From assembly GCA_000403335.2 (NCBI GenBank), contig KE159617.1, positions 1,014,917 to 1,078,916 on the forward strand: a stretch of 64,000 nt of DNA. The letters run 5' to 3'. The position numbers and the translations under genes are program-made. Every line of letters begins with the position of its first letter. Positions within the stretch are counted from its first letter, which is position 1. The notes under the pieces were generated by a model, which was not told the DNA's origin, did no database searches, and saw only the letters and a program-made list of their open reading frames with translations. The stretch is from Lachnospiraceae bacterium MD335. GTDB taxonomy: Bacteria; Bacillota; Clostridia; Lachnospirales; Lachnospiraceae. This document shows positions 8,632-18,036 of the stretch, piece after piece.

Positions 8632-10017
8632 ATGGTAAATGTCAAATCTTACGTCAGGATAACAGAAGATAAAACCGAAGCATGGCTTTATCTGTGTGCA
8701 CCTGATGATGGCGGAAGATATGAAAAAAGTGAGATTATAAGGTATCTGCAGCTGAATAACGTGGTTGCGGGAATCAATGAATCGCATGTTGCCGCGATGT
8801 GTAAAAAACAGATTTATGAACGTGAGGTCAAAGTGGCGTCCAGTGTCAAAGGCGCTCCCGGCAGGGAGGGGTATTTTGAATTTTTCTTTGATACCGAAAA
8901 ACCGAAGCCTAAGATTAATAAGGACGGTACCGTGGACTACCGCAGTATGTCCCTTGTTCAGAATGTAACGGAGGGCAGCCTGCTTGCGGTGTATCATCCG
9001 GCGGTGCAGGGGACTTCAGGGCGCGACGTGACAGGTGCGTTTGAAAAAGTGAACATATATAAAGAGAAGCGTGCCCTTACGGGAAAGGGAATCAGCAACG
9101 AAAAAAATCCGTACGAATATTATGCTACCATGTCGGGAAAGATTGAGTACGATGGAGATAACCGGCTTTCCGTGGTTGAGGTTTACGAGGTTCATGGTGA
9201 CTGTAATTATTCCAGCAACGCGCTTGTGGAGTTTAACGGTGATGTTATCATACACGGAACTGTTGAGGCAGGTGTGACGATTCGCGCCGGAAAAAGTCTT
9301 ACGGTAGACGGCGTAGTGGAGTCGGCAATGATTTCGGCGGGCGGAGACGTGTGTTTGAAGCGCGGTATGCAGGGCAGCGGAAAAGGGGCTATTTCGGCGG
9401 GCGGTAATGTCTTTACCGAGTTTTTGGAGTACACAAATGTTAAGGCAGAGGGAAGTGTACAGTCCAATGTTATCCTTAATTCCATTGTAGAATCGAACGG
9501 TACCGTAACGCTTACGGGAAAGAAAGGGCTGATTGCGGGAGGAAGTGTTCATGCGATGCTTGGCGTTACCTGTCAAAATGCGGGAAATGCTTCGGAGATT
9601 AAGACAGGGATTCATGTAGGGATTTTACCGGATATGATAGACAAGCGTGTTGAAGTCAGCCAACAATACGGAAAGCTGAATGAAGAGCTTGACGATATTG
9701 TTTTGGGTATGGCGAAAATTCTTCGTGTAAGGCAGCAAACCGGAGAACTCAGCGAGCAGCTTCAGGCGCATTTGGAAGTTCTGAAGGACAAAAAGGACGA
9801 AGTTTACAAGAACTGTATGGAGATGAAAAAAGAGGTTGACAAGCTTGAAACGTTGGTGTCTCAGGCAAGAGAGGCAAAAATCAGAATTAGCGGAAACATC
9901 TTTAAGGGAACCGTGATCGGAGTTGATGACAGTCAGCTTCCGATACAGAAGGATACAAGCTTTATGGAGTATGGAAGTCAAAACGGTATTATTGTTGGTA
10001 CGGTAATTGTTATTTAA
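8632..10017 (+). CDS. FapA family (DUF342) protein
   Basis: 461 residues from ATG 8632, chosen because GGAGG lies 7 nt upstream; an upstream GTG at 8626 is too close to it. The N-terminal region precedes a DUF342/FapA core with a right-handed beta-helix of short repeats (GDVIIHGTVEAGVTIRAGKSL, GGDVCLKRGM, AKGAISAGGNVFTEF-like turns, about 195-310). A coiled coil follows (about 335-415). FapA-type proteins are named for flagellar assembly but are widespread, and some appear to regulate signalling; function here is unknown. No flagellar genes are nearby. It follows valS by 54 bp and ends at a terminator. Confidence 0.85.
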   Translation: MVNVKSYVRITEDKTEAWLYLCAPDDGGRYEKSEIIRYLQLNNVVAGINESHVAAMCKKQIYEREVKVASSVKGAPGREGYFEFFFDTEKPKPKINKDGTVDYRSMSLVQNVTEGSLLAVYHPAVQGTSGRDVTGAFEKVNIYKEKRALTGKGISNEKNPYEYYATMSGKIEYDGDNRLSVVEVYEVHGDCNYSSNALVEFNGDVIIHGTVEAGVTIRAGKSLTVDGVVESAMISAGGDVCLKRGMQGSGKGAISAGGNVFTEFLEYTNVKAEGSVQSNVILNSIVESNGTVTLTGKKGLIAGGSVHAMLGVTCQNAGNASEIKTGIHVGILPDMIDKRVEVSQQYGKLNEELDDIVLGMAKILRVRQQTGELSEQLQAHLEVLKDKKDEVYKNCMEMKKEVDKLETLVSQAREAKIRISGNIFKGTVIGVDDSQLPIQKDTSFMEYGSQNGIIVGTVIVI

Positions 10018-10023
10018 ACAGGA

Positions 10024-10057
10024 GTTCGCAGTGCTTATGGCACTGCGAACCGTTTTT
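10024..10057 (+). terminator. Terminator after the FapA-like gene
   Basis: An 11-bp perfect stem GTTCGCAGTGC / GCACTGCGAAC with TTATG loop and CGTTTTT. It lies only 12 nt before folC, so part of the transcription may read through. Confidence 0.9.
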
Positions 10058-10068
10058 CGGAGAGCGCA

Positions 10069-11412
10069 ATGAGAGAGACAAAAGCGGCAAATTATGCGGA
10101 GGCAGAGCAGTTTATATCAGAAGTTCCAAAGTTTACGTCCAAAAATCCGTTGGAGGAGACAAGAGGGTTTTATTCTTTTATAGAAGAGGAAATTAAAGAG
10201 GAACAGTTAGGGAAGCTTTTGCATGTGGCGGGGACAAACGGAAAGGGTTCCGTCTGTGCCTTTTTGCAGCAGGTGCTATTGGAGAGCGGATACCATGTGG
10301 GCATGTTTATATCGCCGCATTTAATTACGACAAGGGAGCGCTTTGTGATTGACGGGGAAATGGTATCGGAAGAGGCGTTTGTGGCGGCTCATAACTGGCT
10401 TTGCGGTAAAATAACCGCATATCAGGAAGTGAAAAAGGAGTATGTTCCGACTTATTTTGAGCGGCTTTTTTTTATGGGAATGTATTTGTTTGCAACTGCA
10501 GGTGTGGAGGTTACGATCTTAGAAACGGGACTGGGCGGACGGCTTGATACGACAAATGTAATCAAGAATCCAACGCTTTGTGTTATTACGGAAATCGGAC
10601 TTGACCATATGCAGTATTTGGGAGATACGGTTGCACAGATCGCGGCTGAGAAAGCAGGGATTATGAAGCCCAAAGTGCCTGTCGTATTTTTGGAGCAAAA
10701 CAGGGAGGTTTTTGACGTTTTATGGAAGAAGGCATCAGAATGCGGCTGTGTATGTTATAATATATCGAAAAAGCAATATAAAATAAATGAAAATAAGAAA
10801 AAATGCATTGATTTTTCCGTTGTCAGTCGGTATTATGATTATGGTAGAATTATTCTTAACACTGCTGCGCTATATCAGGCGGAGAATGCGGCGATTGCCA
10901 TAAGGGCATGTGAGGTATTGATGCAGGAGTGTGGATTTGATAAGCTTCGTGTTAAAGAGGGCATTGAGAAAATGCGCTGGCCGGGGCGTATGGAGGAAAT
11001 CCTGCCGGATGTATATATAGACGGTGCGCATAATGAGGACGGAATAGAGGCGTTTGCGGATACAGTGCAACATGCCGCGGATTCGGGGAATTGTATGCTG
11101 GTTTTTTCTGCTGTCAGGGATAAGCAGTATGATAAAATGATCGAAAGGCTGTGCAGTATCGGGCGGGCGGCGGAGTTTGTGGTAACACAGCTTCCCGGGG
11201 AGCGCGGAGCGGAGCTTGATGTGCTTGCAGACAAGTTTCGGGAGTGTACCGAAAAAGAGGTACATATGTTTGCTGATATAAAAGATGCGTTTTTTTACTG
11301 TTTGGATAAGAGGAACGATTCCGTACGTGATATTTATATCGTAGGTTCCCTGTATCTTGCAGGTGCGGTGAGGAAGCTGCTGAAGGAACGAAACGAATCA
11401 TTGGAGGGATGA
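10069..11412 (+). CDS. folC: Folylpolyglutamate synthase / dihydrofolate synthase
   Basis: 447 residues, the family norm. A Mur-ligase fold enzyme that adds glutamate to dihydropteroate or folates using ATP, in the cytosol. The P-loop is GTNGKGSVCAFLQ (about residue 55), with SPHL and the Mur/FolC segment ETGLGGRLDTTN (about 147-158); IGLDHMQYLG follows. The C-terminal domain starts near DGAHNEDG. GGAGAG precedes the ATG. The tiny acidic ORF at 11416 starts 3 nt after the stop, so the two are co-translated or coupled. Confidence 0.95.
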   Translation: MRETKAANYAEAEQFISEVPKFTSKNPLEETRGFYSFIEEEIKEEQLGKLLHVAGTNGKGSVCAFLQQVLLESGYHVGMFISPHLITTRERFVIDGEMVSEEAFVAAHNWLCGKITAYQEVKKEYVPTYFERLFFMGMYLFATAGVEVTILETGLGGRLDTTNVIKNPTLCVITEIGLDHMQYLGDTVAQIAAEKAGIMKPKVPVVFLEQNREVFDVLWKKASECGCVCYNISKKQYKINENKKKCIDFSVVSRYYDYGRIILNTAALYQAENAAIAIRACEVLMQECGFDKLRVKEGIEKMRWPGRMEEILPDVYIDGAHNEDGIEAFADTVQHAADSGNCMLVFSAVRDKQYDKMIERLCSIGRAAEFVVTQLPGERGAELDVLADKFRECTEKEVHMFADIKDAFFYCLDKRNDSVRDIYIVGSLYLAGAVRKLLKERNESLEG

Positions 11413-11415
11413 ATT

Positions 11416-11559
11416 ATGATAGATTTTGAGGAAGAACTAAAGAAATTTCACCCAAGCTTGGAGTTGGAGGACGTGGAGGATGCAATTTATAATCAGGATG
11501 TGACAGATCTTGCGGACGTGCTCGTTAAATTTGTGAAGGAATCGAAAGAAGAAGTATAA
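11416..11559 (+). CDS. Small acidic protein of unknown function, 47 aa
   Basis: A 47-codon ORF starting ATG at 11416, with GGAGGG 9 nt upstream (inside the folC end). It is very acidic (many Asp/Glu), with no membrane segment. The order IDFEEELKKFHPSLELEDVED suggests a helical or partly disordered small protein. It sits between folC and the zinc-ribbon/TPR gene with gaps of 3 and 48 nt. The good ribosome site, tight fit and codon use support translation. I do not recognise the family. Confidence 0.6.
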   Translation: MIDFEEELKKFHPSLELEDVEDAIYNQDVTDLADVLVKFVKESKEEV

Positions 11560-11607
11560 ATTTGGATGCCTGTGGGAACGGGAAGATGGAAGTTAGGTGG
11601 ACTTTAT

Positions 11608-13005
11608 ATGTTTTGTTATAAATGTGGATGCGTTCTTTCGGAGAAGGACTTTTGTACCGGATGCGGGGCGGACGTGGGACTGTATAAAAAGATTATGTAT
11701 ACTGCGAACCGTTTTTATAACGACGGTCTTGATAAGGCGCAGGTGCGTGATTTGTCGGGCTCCGTGGCAAGTCTTAGGCAGTGTCTGAAGTTAAATAAGA
11801 ACCATATTGAGGCGCGGAATTTGTTAGGGCTTGTATACTTTGAACGGGGCGATGTCGTGGCTGCGCTCAGCGAGTGGATTATGAGCAAGAATATCCGCAG
11901 TGAAAAAAATATTGCGGATGATTATATTGAGATGCTGCAGAATAATCCTGCACGTTTTGACACGTATAAGCAGACAATTAAGAAATATAATATGGCGCTT
12001 GTCTACTGTCAGCAGGACAGTTTGGACTTGGCGGTGATACAGTTAAAAAAGGTTGTTTCCATGAATCCGAAATATGTTCAGGCAAGGCAGCTTTTGGCGC
12101 TTTTATACATAAACACGCAGGAGTGGGAGCGTGCCAAAAAGGAACTTGAACGGGCGCTTCGAATTGACATGAACAATACCATTACGCTGCGTTACTTAAA
12201 AGAGGTGGACGAGATGATGCCCACGGACGAGGAGCATATAAAAAAGCGGCGGGAGGCAGTTGTTTACCAAAGTGGGAACGATACCGTGATACAACCGGTC
12301 GGCAAAAAGGAAGCGGCAGGTCTGCAGACCATTTTTAATATTATAATTGGAATTGTTTTAGGTGTTGGGATTGCATGGTTTTTGGTGCTGCCTTCGCAGA
12401 TACAGAAGGTTACGAGTGAATCAAATGATAAGTACAGAGAAGTAAGCGAGCAGCTTGACGCAAAGACGGTGGAGGTCAATGAGCTGACGACGCAGATTAG
12501 CGAGCTGACGGCGGAAAAGACGGATCTCACCAACAGCCTGAACGCGGCGCAGGAGGCAAATGCGGCTATTGAGGCGAATACGGATTTGATTGAAGCTGCG
12601 CTGATGTATATGAATGACACGCAGGACGAGCTTGTGATTGCGGATGCGCTTGAACTGATTGACAAAACATATATGGAGAATGAGGCGACGGAAAGCTTCC
12701 GCAATCTCTACGATGCCATAAAGACGGGCATTGGTCCTGTTGTGGCGAAAGAAAGCTATAATGTCGGTTACGATGCATTTCGGACGGAAGATTATGACAC
12801 TGCTGTTACAAATCTGTCAAGAGCCTATGAATACAATCCGAAGAACGGGGAGGCGCTGTACAATCTTGGAAACGCCTATAATAAGAAGGGTGAGACGGAG
12901 AAAGCGGCAGAGATTTACGAGCAGGTGATTGAGCTGTTTCCTAATACGGAGAAGGCACGCAAATCAGAGACTTATATCAGGGAAATCAGAGGCGAAACAG
13001 AATAA
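11608..13005 (+). CDS. Zinc-ribbon, TPR-repeat membrane protein
   Basis: 465 residues from ATG 11608 (AGGTGG 7 nt upstream); an upstream in-frame ATG at 11566 has no ribosome site. It starts with a four-cysteine zinc ribbon (Cys3, 6, 16, 19), followed by tetratricopeptide repeats (about 25-205). One transmembrane helix follows (about 250-272), then a coiled coil with many Glu/Lys/Thr (about 275-335) and two more TPR units (about 390-455). It is probably a membrane scaffold with cytosolic zinc ribbon and TPRs and an outer TPR module. Function unknown. A terminator follows, before spoIIAA. Confidence 0.82.
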   Translation: MFCYKCGCVLSEKDFCTGCGADVGLYKKIMYTANRFYNDGLDKAQVRDLSGSVASLRQCLKLNKNHIEARNLLGLVYFERGDVVAALSEWIMSKNIRSEKNIADDYIEMLQNNPARFDTYKQTIKKYNMALVYCQQDSLDLAVIQLKKVVSMNPKYVQARQLLALLYINTQEWERAKKELERALRIDMNNTITLRYLKEVDEMMPTDEEHIKKRREAVVYQSGNDTVIQPVGKKEAAGLQTIFNIIIGIVLGVGIAWFLVLPSQIQKVTSESNDKYREVSEQLDAKTVEVNELTTQISELTAEKTDLTNSLNAAQEANAAIEANTDLIEAALMYMNDTQDELVIADALELIDKTYMENEATESFRNLYDAIKTGIGPVVAKESYNVGYDAFRTEDYDTAVTNLSRAYEYNPKNGEALYNLGNAYNKKGETEKAAEIYEQVIELFPNTEKARKSETYIREIRGETE

Positions 13006-13017
13006 TTTTATTGACAA

Positions 13018-13048
13018 AAGAGGACAGGCGAAGGGGCTTGTCCTTTTT
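13018..13048 (+). terminator. Terminator upstream of spoIIAA
   Basis: Stem AGGACAGGC / GCTTGTCCT (one G-U pair) with T-run CCTTTTTAT. It separates the TPR gene from the sporulation operon. Confidence 0.8.
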
Positions 13049-13067
13049 ATATGAGGAGGAATAATCT

Positions 13068-13385
13068 ATGGAAGCCAAAATGAGAGAGTATGCGATTATT
13101 GACAATTATTTGTGCATTAAGATGCCCGCGGAGGTTGATCATCACAAGGCGGCAGGAATTCGGGAGTGCGCCGACCGGATGATACTGGACGACAAGGTAA
13201 AGAATATTGTGTTTGATTTTGAGGACACAACTTTTATGGACAGTTCAGGACTTGGCATTATTATCGGCAGATACCGGAAAATATCGTGTTTTGGAGGAAA
13301 GGTGTATGCGGTCAATGCAAATGAGCGGATTACAAGGCTGCTTACGACATCAGGAATGACGTCAATCATTGAAGTTGTATCGTAA
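13068..13385 (+). CDS. spoIIAA: Anti-sigma-F factor antagonist SpoIIAA
   Basis: 105 residues, a single STAS domain. The segment TTFMDSSGLGIIIGRYRK holds the conserved Ser (MDSSG) phosphorylated by SpoIIAB. Unphosphorylated SpoIIAA binds SpoIIAB and frees sigma F in the forespore. It is the first gene of the classical spoIIAA-spoIIAB-sigF operon. GAGGAGGAAT precedes ATG 13068. Confidence 0.96.
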   Translation: MEAKMREYAIIDNYLCIKMPAEVDHHKAAGIRECADRMILDDKVKNIVFDFEDTTFMDSSGLGIIIGRYRKISCFGGKVYAVNANERITRLLTTSGMTSIIEVVS

Positions 13386-13447
13386 AGGGAATTATTCTAA
13401 AATCAGTATGAAAAGTGAGGAATGGATTGGCTATGGAAGGAAACGTG

Positions 13448-13894
13448 ATGAATGAAATAAAGCTTGAGTTTGAGGCGGTTTCGGAAAATGAAGCGCTTGC
13501 AAGAGTTGTGGCGGCTGCTTTTATAGCAGGGCTGAATGTTACCGTGGACGAGCTTGAAGATGTGAAGACGGCGGTTTCGGAGGCAGTGACGAATGCGATT
13601 ATACATGGATATAAAGAATGCGGCGGCAAGGTGATAATGAATGCAGCGTTAAAGCGGGAGAGCAAAGATACGTGCCTGTTGAGCGTTGAAATCTGTGACA
13701 CGGGTGTCGGAATTGAGGATGTGGAGCAGGCGATGCAGCCGATGTTTACAACCGGAGCGGAAAATGAGCGTTCCGGAATGGGGTTCTCGTTTATGGAAGC
13801 ATTTATGGATCAGGTGACTGTAACGAGTTCTTTGAACATGGGAACAATGGTACATATGGAAAAACGCCTTAAGGGATATGACGAGAGGCAGTAG
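13448..13894 (+). CDS. spoIIAB: Anti-sigma F factor SpoIIAB
   Basis: 148 residues from ATG 13448. That start gives the N-terminus MNEIKLEFEAVSENEALAR expected for the family, with GGAAGGAAA upstream; in-frame GTG 13415 and ATG 13433 are weaker choices. A GHKL-fold kinase with the N-box EAVTNAIIHGY and G1/G2 motifs DTGVGIEDV and SGMGFSFMEAF. It phosphorylates SpoIIAA and holds sigma F inactive. The stop is 3 nt before sigF. Confidence 0.95.
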   Translation: MNEIKLEFEAVSENEALARVVAAAFIAGLNVTVDELEDVKTAVSEAVTNAIIHGYKECGGKVIMNAALKRESKDTCLLSVEICDTGVGIEDVEQAMQPMFTTGAENERSGMGFSFMEAFMDQVTVTSSLNMGTMVHMEKRLKGYDERQ

Positions 13895-13897
13895 CGT

Positions 13898-14614
13898 ATG
13901 GAGGATAAGGAGCTTTTTTTGAGGGCACAAGGGGGAGAAGGTGCGGCGAAGGAGCTGCTTTTTAACAATAACGTAGGACTGATTCATCATGTGTTAAAAC
14001 GTTTTATGTCACGTGCGGGCTGCGACATGGAGGACTTGTTTCAGATTGGTTCTATCGGGCTTTTGAAGGCGATTGAGAAGTTCGATACAGAGTTTGGTGT
14101 GTGTTTTTCCACATATGCCGTACCATTGATTATGGGAGAGATACGCAGGTTTTTGAGGGATGACGGCATGATTAGGGTGAGCCGCGGCATTAAGGAAAAT
14201 GCAGTGCATATCAATCGCGCAAGGCAGGAGCTGTTGGATGAAAACGGTGCGGAGCCTACGCTGTCGGAGCTCTCAAACCGGACAGGGCTGAGTGTTGAAA
14301 ACATCGTGCTGGCGCTTGATGCGGGACGAGAGGTGGAGTCGCTTTATAAGACGATGTATGAGTCGGACGGAAACGAGCTTTTTCTTATGGATACCATTGG
14401 CGGCACTTCCGATAACGACCGGCTGATGAACCGGCTTTTTGTGGAGGGACTGTTAACGCTTCTTGACGAGCGGGAGCGGGAGCTGATCAGACTGCGTTTT
14501 TATGAAAATAAGACGCAGGTGCAGACGGCACAGCGGCTTGGGATGAGTCAGGTTCAGGTGAGCCGTTTGGAGAAAAAAGTGCTTTTGCGCCTTCGGAGTG
14601 CGGCATATGTTTAA
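13898..14614 (+). CDS. sigF: RNA polymerase sigma factor SigF (SpoIIAC)
   Basis: 238 residues, the standard length for sporulation sigma F. Region 2 includes GCDMEDLFQIGSIGLLKAIEKFD and FSTYAVPLIMGEIRRFLRDDG, and region 3 starts at MIRVSRGIKENA. Region 4 is LLDERERELIRLRFYENKTQVQTAQRLGMSQVQVSRLEKK. It is the first forespore-specific sigma factor. Third gene of the spoIIA operon. No spoVA genes follow directly; the spoVA cluster is 3.5 kb downstream. Confidence 0.97.
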   Translation: MEDKELFLRAQGGEGAAKELLFNNNVGLIHHVLKRFMSRAGCDMEDLFQIGSIGLLKAIEKFDTEFGVCFSTYAVPLIMGEIRRFLRDDGMIRVSRGIKENAVHINRARQELLDENGAEPTLSELSNRTGLSVENIVLALDAGREVESLYKTMYESDGNELFLMDTIGGTSDNDRLMNRLFVEGLLTLLDERERELIRLRFYENKTQVQTAQRLGMSQVQVSRLEKKVLLRLRSAAYV

Positions 14615-14755
14615 CTGCTGGCAAAATTTAGCACAAAAATAAAAAAGTGTGTTAGTTATTGGAAAAGTATAAATAAGAGTGTAATACATGCCGATAAAAA
14701 GATTAACAGGAATTATATTTAAAGGGCACGGATGCCCTTGGAAAGGTTGGTTGAA

Positions 14756-15592
14756 ATGAACGGAATCAATTATAACACATTGCTCAATAACACAGGGCTT
14801 TATTCTAACAGATCGACAAGTAATGATGTCGTACAGCAGTATGCGGCTGCGAATGCCCGTAATAAACAGACGGCAGACAGCAGACAGGCAAATGCAGATA
14901 AGGACACCTATGAGCACAGCACAGTGAGCGCAAAGGCGGGCTATGAGAAACCAAAGAGCACGGGGAAATATAAAGCGCTTGATTCAAACGGTGTTCAGGA
15001 AGGCATTAAGCTCAGCGACAATGCAAAAAATCTTTTGGAAGAGCTGAGAAAGAAATATGGTAATATGGACATTTCCGTAGCAGAGTGGTCAACGGACGAG
15101 GAGCAGGATTATTATGCAGGTCTGACTGATAAGGACTACAGCGTGCTGATTAATCCTGAGCTTTTGGAGAAGATGGCTGCCGATGATTCTGTAAGAGAGC
15201 AGTATGAGTCGGTTCTTGGCAACGCAGGCAAGGCTTCTGAGACTTTGAAAGAGGAGCTTGGCGAGGATGTGGACAAGATTAAGAGCTTTTCGATTACAAT
15301 GGATGCAGACGGTAAAGTAACGTATGCAGTAAAGCTCTTAAAGAATATGGCAGAGCAGAGCAAAAATAATACAAAGACACAGAAAGAGCGCCTTGAGGAG
15401 CAGCGTGCAGCGCGCAAGGAGGAGGCAAAGAAGCAGGAGGAAGAGCTTGAGACGGAGAAGATTGAGGCAGACTCCATCGAAGGGCTGATCGCGGCTATTA
15501 AGGAAAAGCTTTATCCGACAACGCAGACAGACAAGATCACGATTAAGGACGAAGATCTTGTAAACAGCGGTGCAGCTAACGTAACTGCATAG
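14756..15592 (+). CDS. Unknown protein, DUF6033-like
   Basis: 278 residues from ATG 14756; an upstream ATG at 14732 lies in a small hairpin with no ribosome site. No signal peptide or membrane helix. The N-terminal 60 residues are Asn/Ser/Gln-rich and probably disordered. The middle (ISVAEWSTDEEQDYYAGL...VLINPELLEKMAADDS) resembles proteins I recall annotated as DUF6033 in Lachnospiraceae. A long charged coiled coil follows (about 205-260). Function unknown. Its stop overlaps the convergent PHP gene by 17 bp. The leader holds a perfect 7-bp hairpin (14722-14739). Confidence 0.65.
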   Translation: MNGINYNTLLNNTGLYSNRSTSNDVVQQYAAANARNKQTADSRQANADKDTYEHSTVSAKAGYEKPKSTGKYKALDSNGVQEGIKLSDNAKNLLEELRKKYGNMDISVAEWSTDEEQDYYAGLTDKDYSVLINPELLEKMAADDSVREQYESVLGNAGKASETLKEELGEDVDKIKSFSITMDADGKVTYAVKLLKNMAEQSKNNTKTQKERLEEQRAARKEEAKKQEEELETEKIEADSIEGLIAAIKEKLYPTTQTDKITIKDEDLVNSGAANVTA

Positions 15593-16379
15593 CAAAAATT
15601 TCCTCAACGCTGTTTGCGGCGTGCGGTTGATTATTGGAATCAAAAAGGAATACGGGCAGGTGATTTGAAGTGCCGTCCTTCCATTCAAGATGTTTGGAAG
15701 GAACGTGAAGCGAAAATCCCTGTCCGTTTTTGATGCGGTTCGCGTAGTCGGCGGCGGAGGTGAGCGGTGTATCGAAGCACATGCCATAGACACAGTTGTT
15801 TTCGGTGACGCCGACCTTGTGGATGTCGGAGCCTGCGGTCATGGTGATGCAGTGCTCTTTGGCGTAGCGGTATGCCATGCGGTTTTGTTCGTGAGGATTT
15901 CCGGCGTTTGCAACCTCGAAGGCGTCGCACTGATAAGGGTGGACATATACCTCGGAGAGATAGCCGCGCTCCCGAAACGGGTGTGCCTGTACAACCAGTC
16001 CGCCTTCTGCCTTGATTTTCTGATAATGGGTAATATGGTCCCATGTCATCATTTCGGGGTGTTTTAACAGCCAGTCTTTGTCCAGCCCGTACACCAAAAA
16101 TTCATCGCCGAAAAAGCGTGCTTCCCACGCAAAAAATACGTCAAGACCGAGTCGGTCTCCCTCTTTTTTGGCATCCTCATATCCCTGGCAGAAAATGTCG
16201 ATGCGTTCTTCCCACGGCAGATTTTTCGGAACGCAGCTGTTGCCGTTAAAAAAATGGTCGGTGACAAAGATGCCGTGAAACCCTAACTCTTTGTAGTATG
16301 CAATATATTCGTTTCCGGTGCTGACAGCGCATTTACTGGCAGTTGCCGTGTGAAGATGTGTTTCATAGATATAGGACAT
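15576..16379 (-). CDS. PHP domain phosphoesterase-like protein
   Basis: 267 residues. PHP-type metal ligands are visible: HLH (residues 8-10, ETHLHTATASKCA), FVTDHF near 40, VVQAHPFRERG near 130 and AGSDIHKVG near 190. PHP proteins are trinuclear metal phosphoesterases (histidinol phosphatase, RNase AM/YciV and polymerase types); the order here resembles small stand-alone cytosolic PHP hydrolases. Substrate unknown. Convergent with the DUF6033-like gene, sharing 17 bp at their 3' ends. Confidence 0.85.
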   Translation of the reverse strand: MSYIYETHLHTATASKCAVSTGNEYIAYYKELGFHGIFVTDHFFNGNSCVPKNLPWEERIDIFCQGYEDAKKEGDRLGLDVFFAWEARFFGDEFLVYGLDKDWLLKHPEMMTWDHITHYQKIKAEGGLVVQAHPFRERGYLSEVYVHPYQCDAFEVANAGNPHEQNRMAYRYAKEHCITMTAGSDIHKVGVTENNCVYGMCFDTPLTSAADYANRIKNGQGFSLHVPSKHLEWKDGTSNHLPVFLFDSNNQPHAANSVEEIFAMQLR

Positions 16380-16517
16380 GTTTATTCTCCATTCTTTTCA
16401 AAGCTTTTTAAAGGTCTGTAAAAACAATCTTTTATTATTCTATCATAAAATGATATAATATGGTTAAAATTTTTAAGAAAAAACACGAATGTATTTTGTT
16501 TGGGAGGAGCTGGGAAA

Positions 16518-17990
16518 ATGAATCAGCAAACAACTCCGCTGCTAGACGCAGTGGAACGTCTTATTCATACAAATCCTGCATATTTCAGAATTCCGGGGCA
16601 CAGGCTTGACCGCGGAATCAGCAGCAGGCTTACGGACAGGACCGGCAGCCGGATTTTTGCCTATGACGTGACAGAAACGCCTTTTACGGACGATTTGCAT
16701 GCGCCTGAGGGGGCGATACGCGAGGCACAGGAGCTTTTGCGCGATCTTTACGGGGCGGATGAGAGTTTTTTCCTTGTAAACGGTACGACTTGCGGGAATG
16801 AGGCGATGATACTCAGTACAGCATTTGAGGGGCAGGAGATTATGATTGCGCGCAATGCGCATAAGTCAGCGATGATGGGACTTGTGCTTTCAGGCGCAAA
16901 GCCGGTGTATGTGACGCCGGCGGTGATTGATGCGTGGGGGATTCAGGGAGCGGTAGAGCCTTGCGCGGTACGTGCGCTTTTTCGGGAACATCCAAAGTGT
17001 ACGGCGCTTCTTTTGGTTCATCCGACGTATTATGGCATTTGCTCTAAATTGCAGGAAATTGCGGATATTTGTCATGAAAATAACGCGTTGCTTTTGGTTG
17101 ACGAGGCGCATGGCGGGCATTTATATTTTGACAAAACGTTATCAGGAGAAAGAAGAGGCGCGCTTGCGTGCGGGGCGGATCTTTGTGTACAGAGTATGCA
17201 TAAGGTGACGGGGGCGCTGACACAGAGTTCCGTGCTTCATATCAAGAGCCACGGGGTGCGGGAGGAAGCGCTTTTGCGGGTAGCGCAAAATCTGCATTTG
17301 GTGCAGAGTACAAGCCCAAGTTACCTGCTGATGATTTCGCTTGACTGTGCCCGTTATGAGCTGGCGATGCATGGGGAGCAAATGTATGAAAAAGCGGCGG
17401 CGCTTGCAGAGGATGCGCGCAGACGGATAAACCGTATTGAAGGGTTTGCGTGTTTGGAGGAAACGGCACAGACGGCTCTTGACAGGACAAAGCTTGTGTT
17501 TTCGGCGCGCGGGCTTGGCATTTCGGGATTTGCGCTTGATGCATTGTTTTTAGAGCGGTTCAATGTCCACGTGGAGCTTTCGGATCATGAGAATGTGCTT
17601 GCGGTTGTGACCTATGCAAACGTGCAGGAAGATTTGGACAGGCTGGTTGATGCCTGTGCTGCAATCAGTGATACATACCGGAATGCGGAAGAAAAATATG
17701 ACACATGTGTCATAAAAGACCGAGTATGCTTTCCAAAGCTTCCCGAGCAGGTTCTTACGCCAAGGCAGGCATATTTTGCCCCAAAACGTGAAATTGCGTG
17801 GGAGGATGCCGTGGGAGCGGTTTCCGGACAGTTAATTGCGCCGTATCCTCCGGGGATACCGGCGCTTTATGCGGGAGAGGTGGTAAGCCGTGAGGCTTGG
17901 GAGTATATAGAGGATTTTCGAAAAAGGGGCAGACATATTCACGGCGCGGATAAAGACGGTCAGTTACGGACGATAAAGGTAATCGGATGA
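16518..17990 (+). CDS. Orn/Lys/Arg decarboxylase family PLP enzyme
   Basis: 490 residues from ATG 16518 (GGAGGAG 8 nt upstream). A fold type I PLP enzyme: the pyridoxal lysine is Lys229 in SMHKVTGALTQSS, the PLP-Asp lies in VDEAHGGHL (about 195), and the N-terminal LLDAVERL...IPGHRLDRG is typical. The C-terminal Orn/Lys/Arg decarboxylase domain starts near 400 (VCFPKLPEQVLTPRQAYFAPK). The short form without an N-terminal wing domain is the Gram-positive type (YaaO/SpeA-like), so the product is probably cadaverine, agmatine or putrescine. Exact substrate is open. A hairpin follows before spoVAA. Confidence 0.9.
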   Translation: MNQQTTPLLDAVERLIHTNPAYFRIPGHRLDRGISSRLTDRTGSRIFAYDVTETPFTDDLHAPEGAIREAQELLRDLYGADESFFLVNGTTCGNEAMILSTAFEGQEIMIARNAHKSAMMGLVLSGAKPVYVTPAVIDAWGIQGAVEPCAVRALFREHPKCTALLLVHPTYYGICSKLQEIADICHENNALLLVDEAHGGHLYFDKTLSGERRGALACGADLCVQSMHKVTGALTQSSVLHIKSHGVREEALLRVAQNLHLVQSTSPSYLLMISLDCARYELAMHGEQMYEKAAALAEDARRRINRIEGFACLEETAQTALDRTKLVFSARGLGISGFALDALFLERFNVHVELSDHENVLAVVTYANVQEDLDRLVDACAAISDTYRNAEEKYDTCVIKDRVCFPKLPEQVLTPRQAYFAPKREIAWEDAVGAVSGQLIAPYPPGIPALYAGEVVSREAWEYIEDFRKRGRHIHGADKDGQLRTIKVIG

Positions 17991-18036
17991 GTGTCATTGA
18001 TTAAAAGAATTGCATAAAAATAAAATATTTGTAAAG

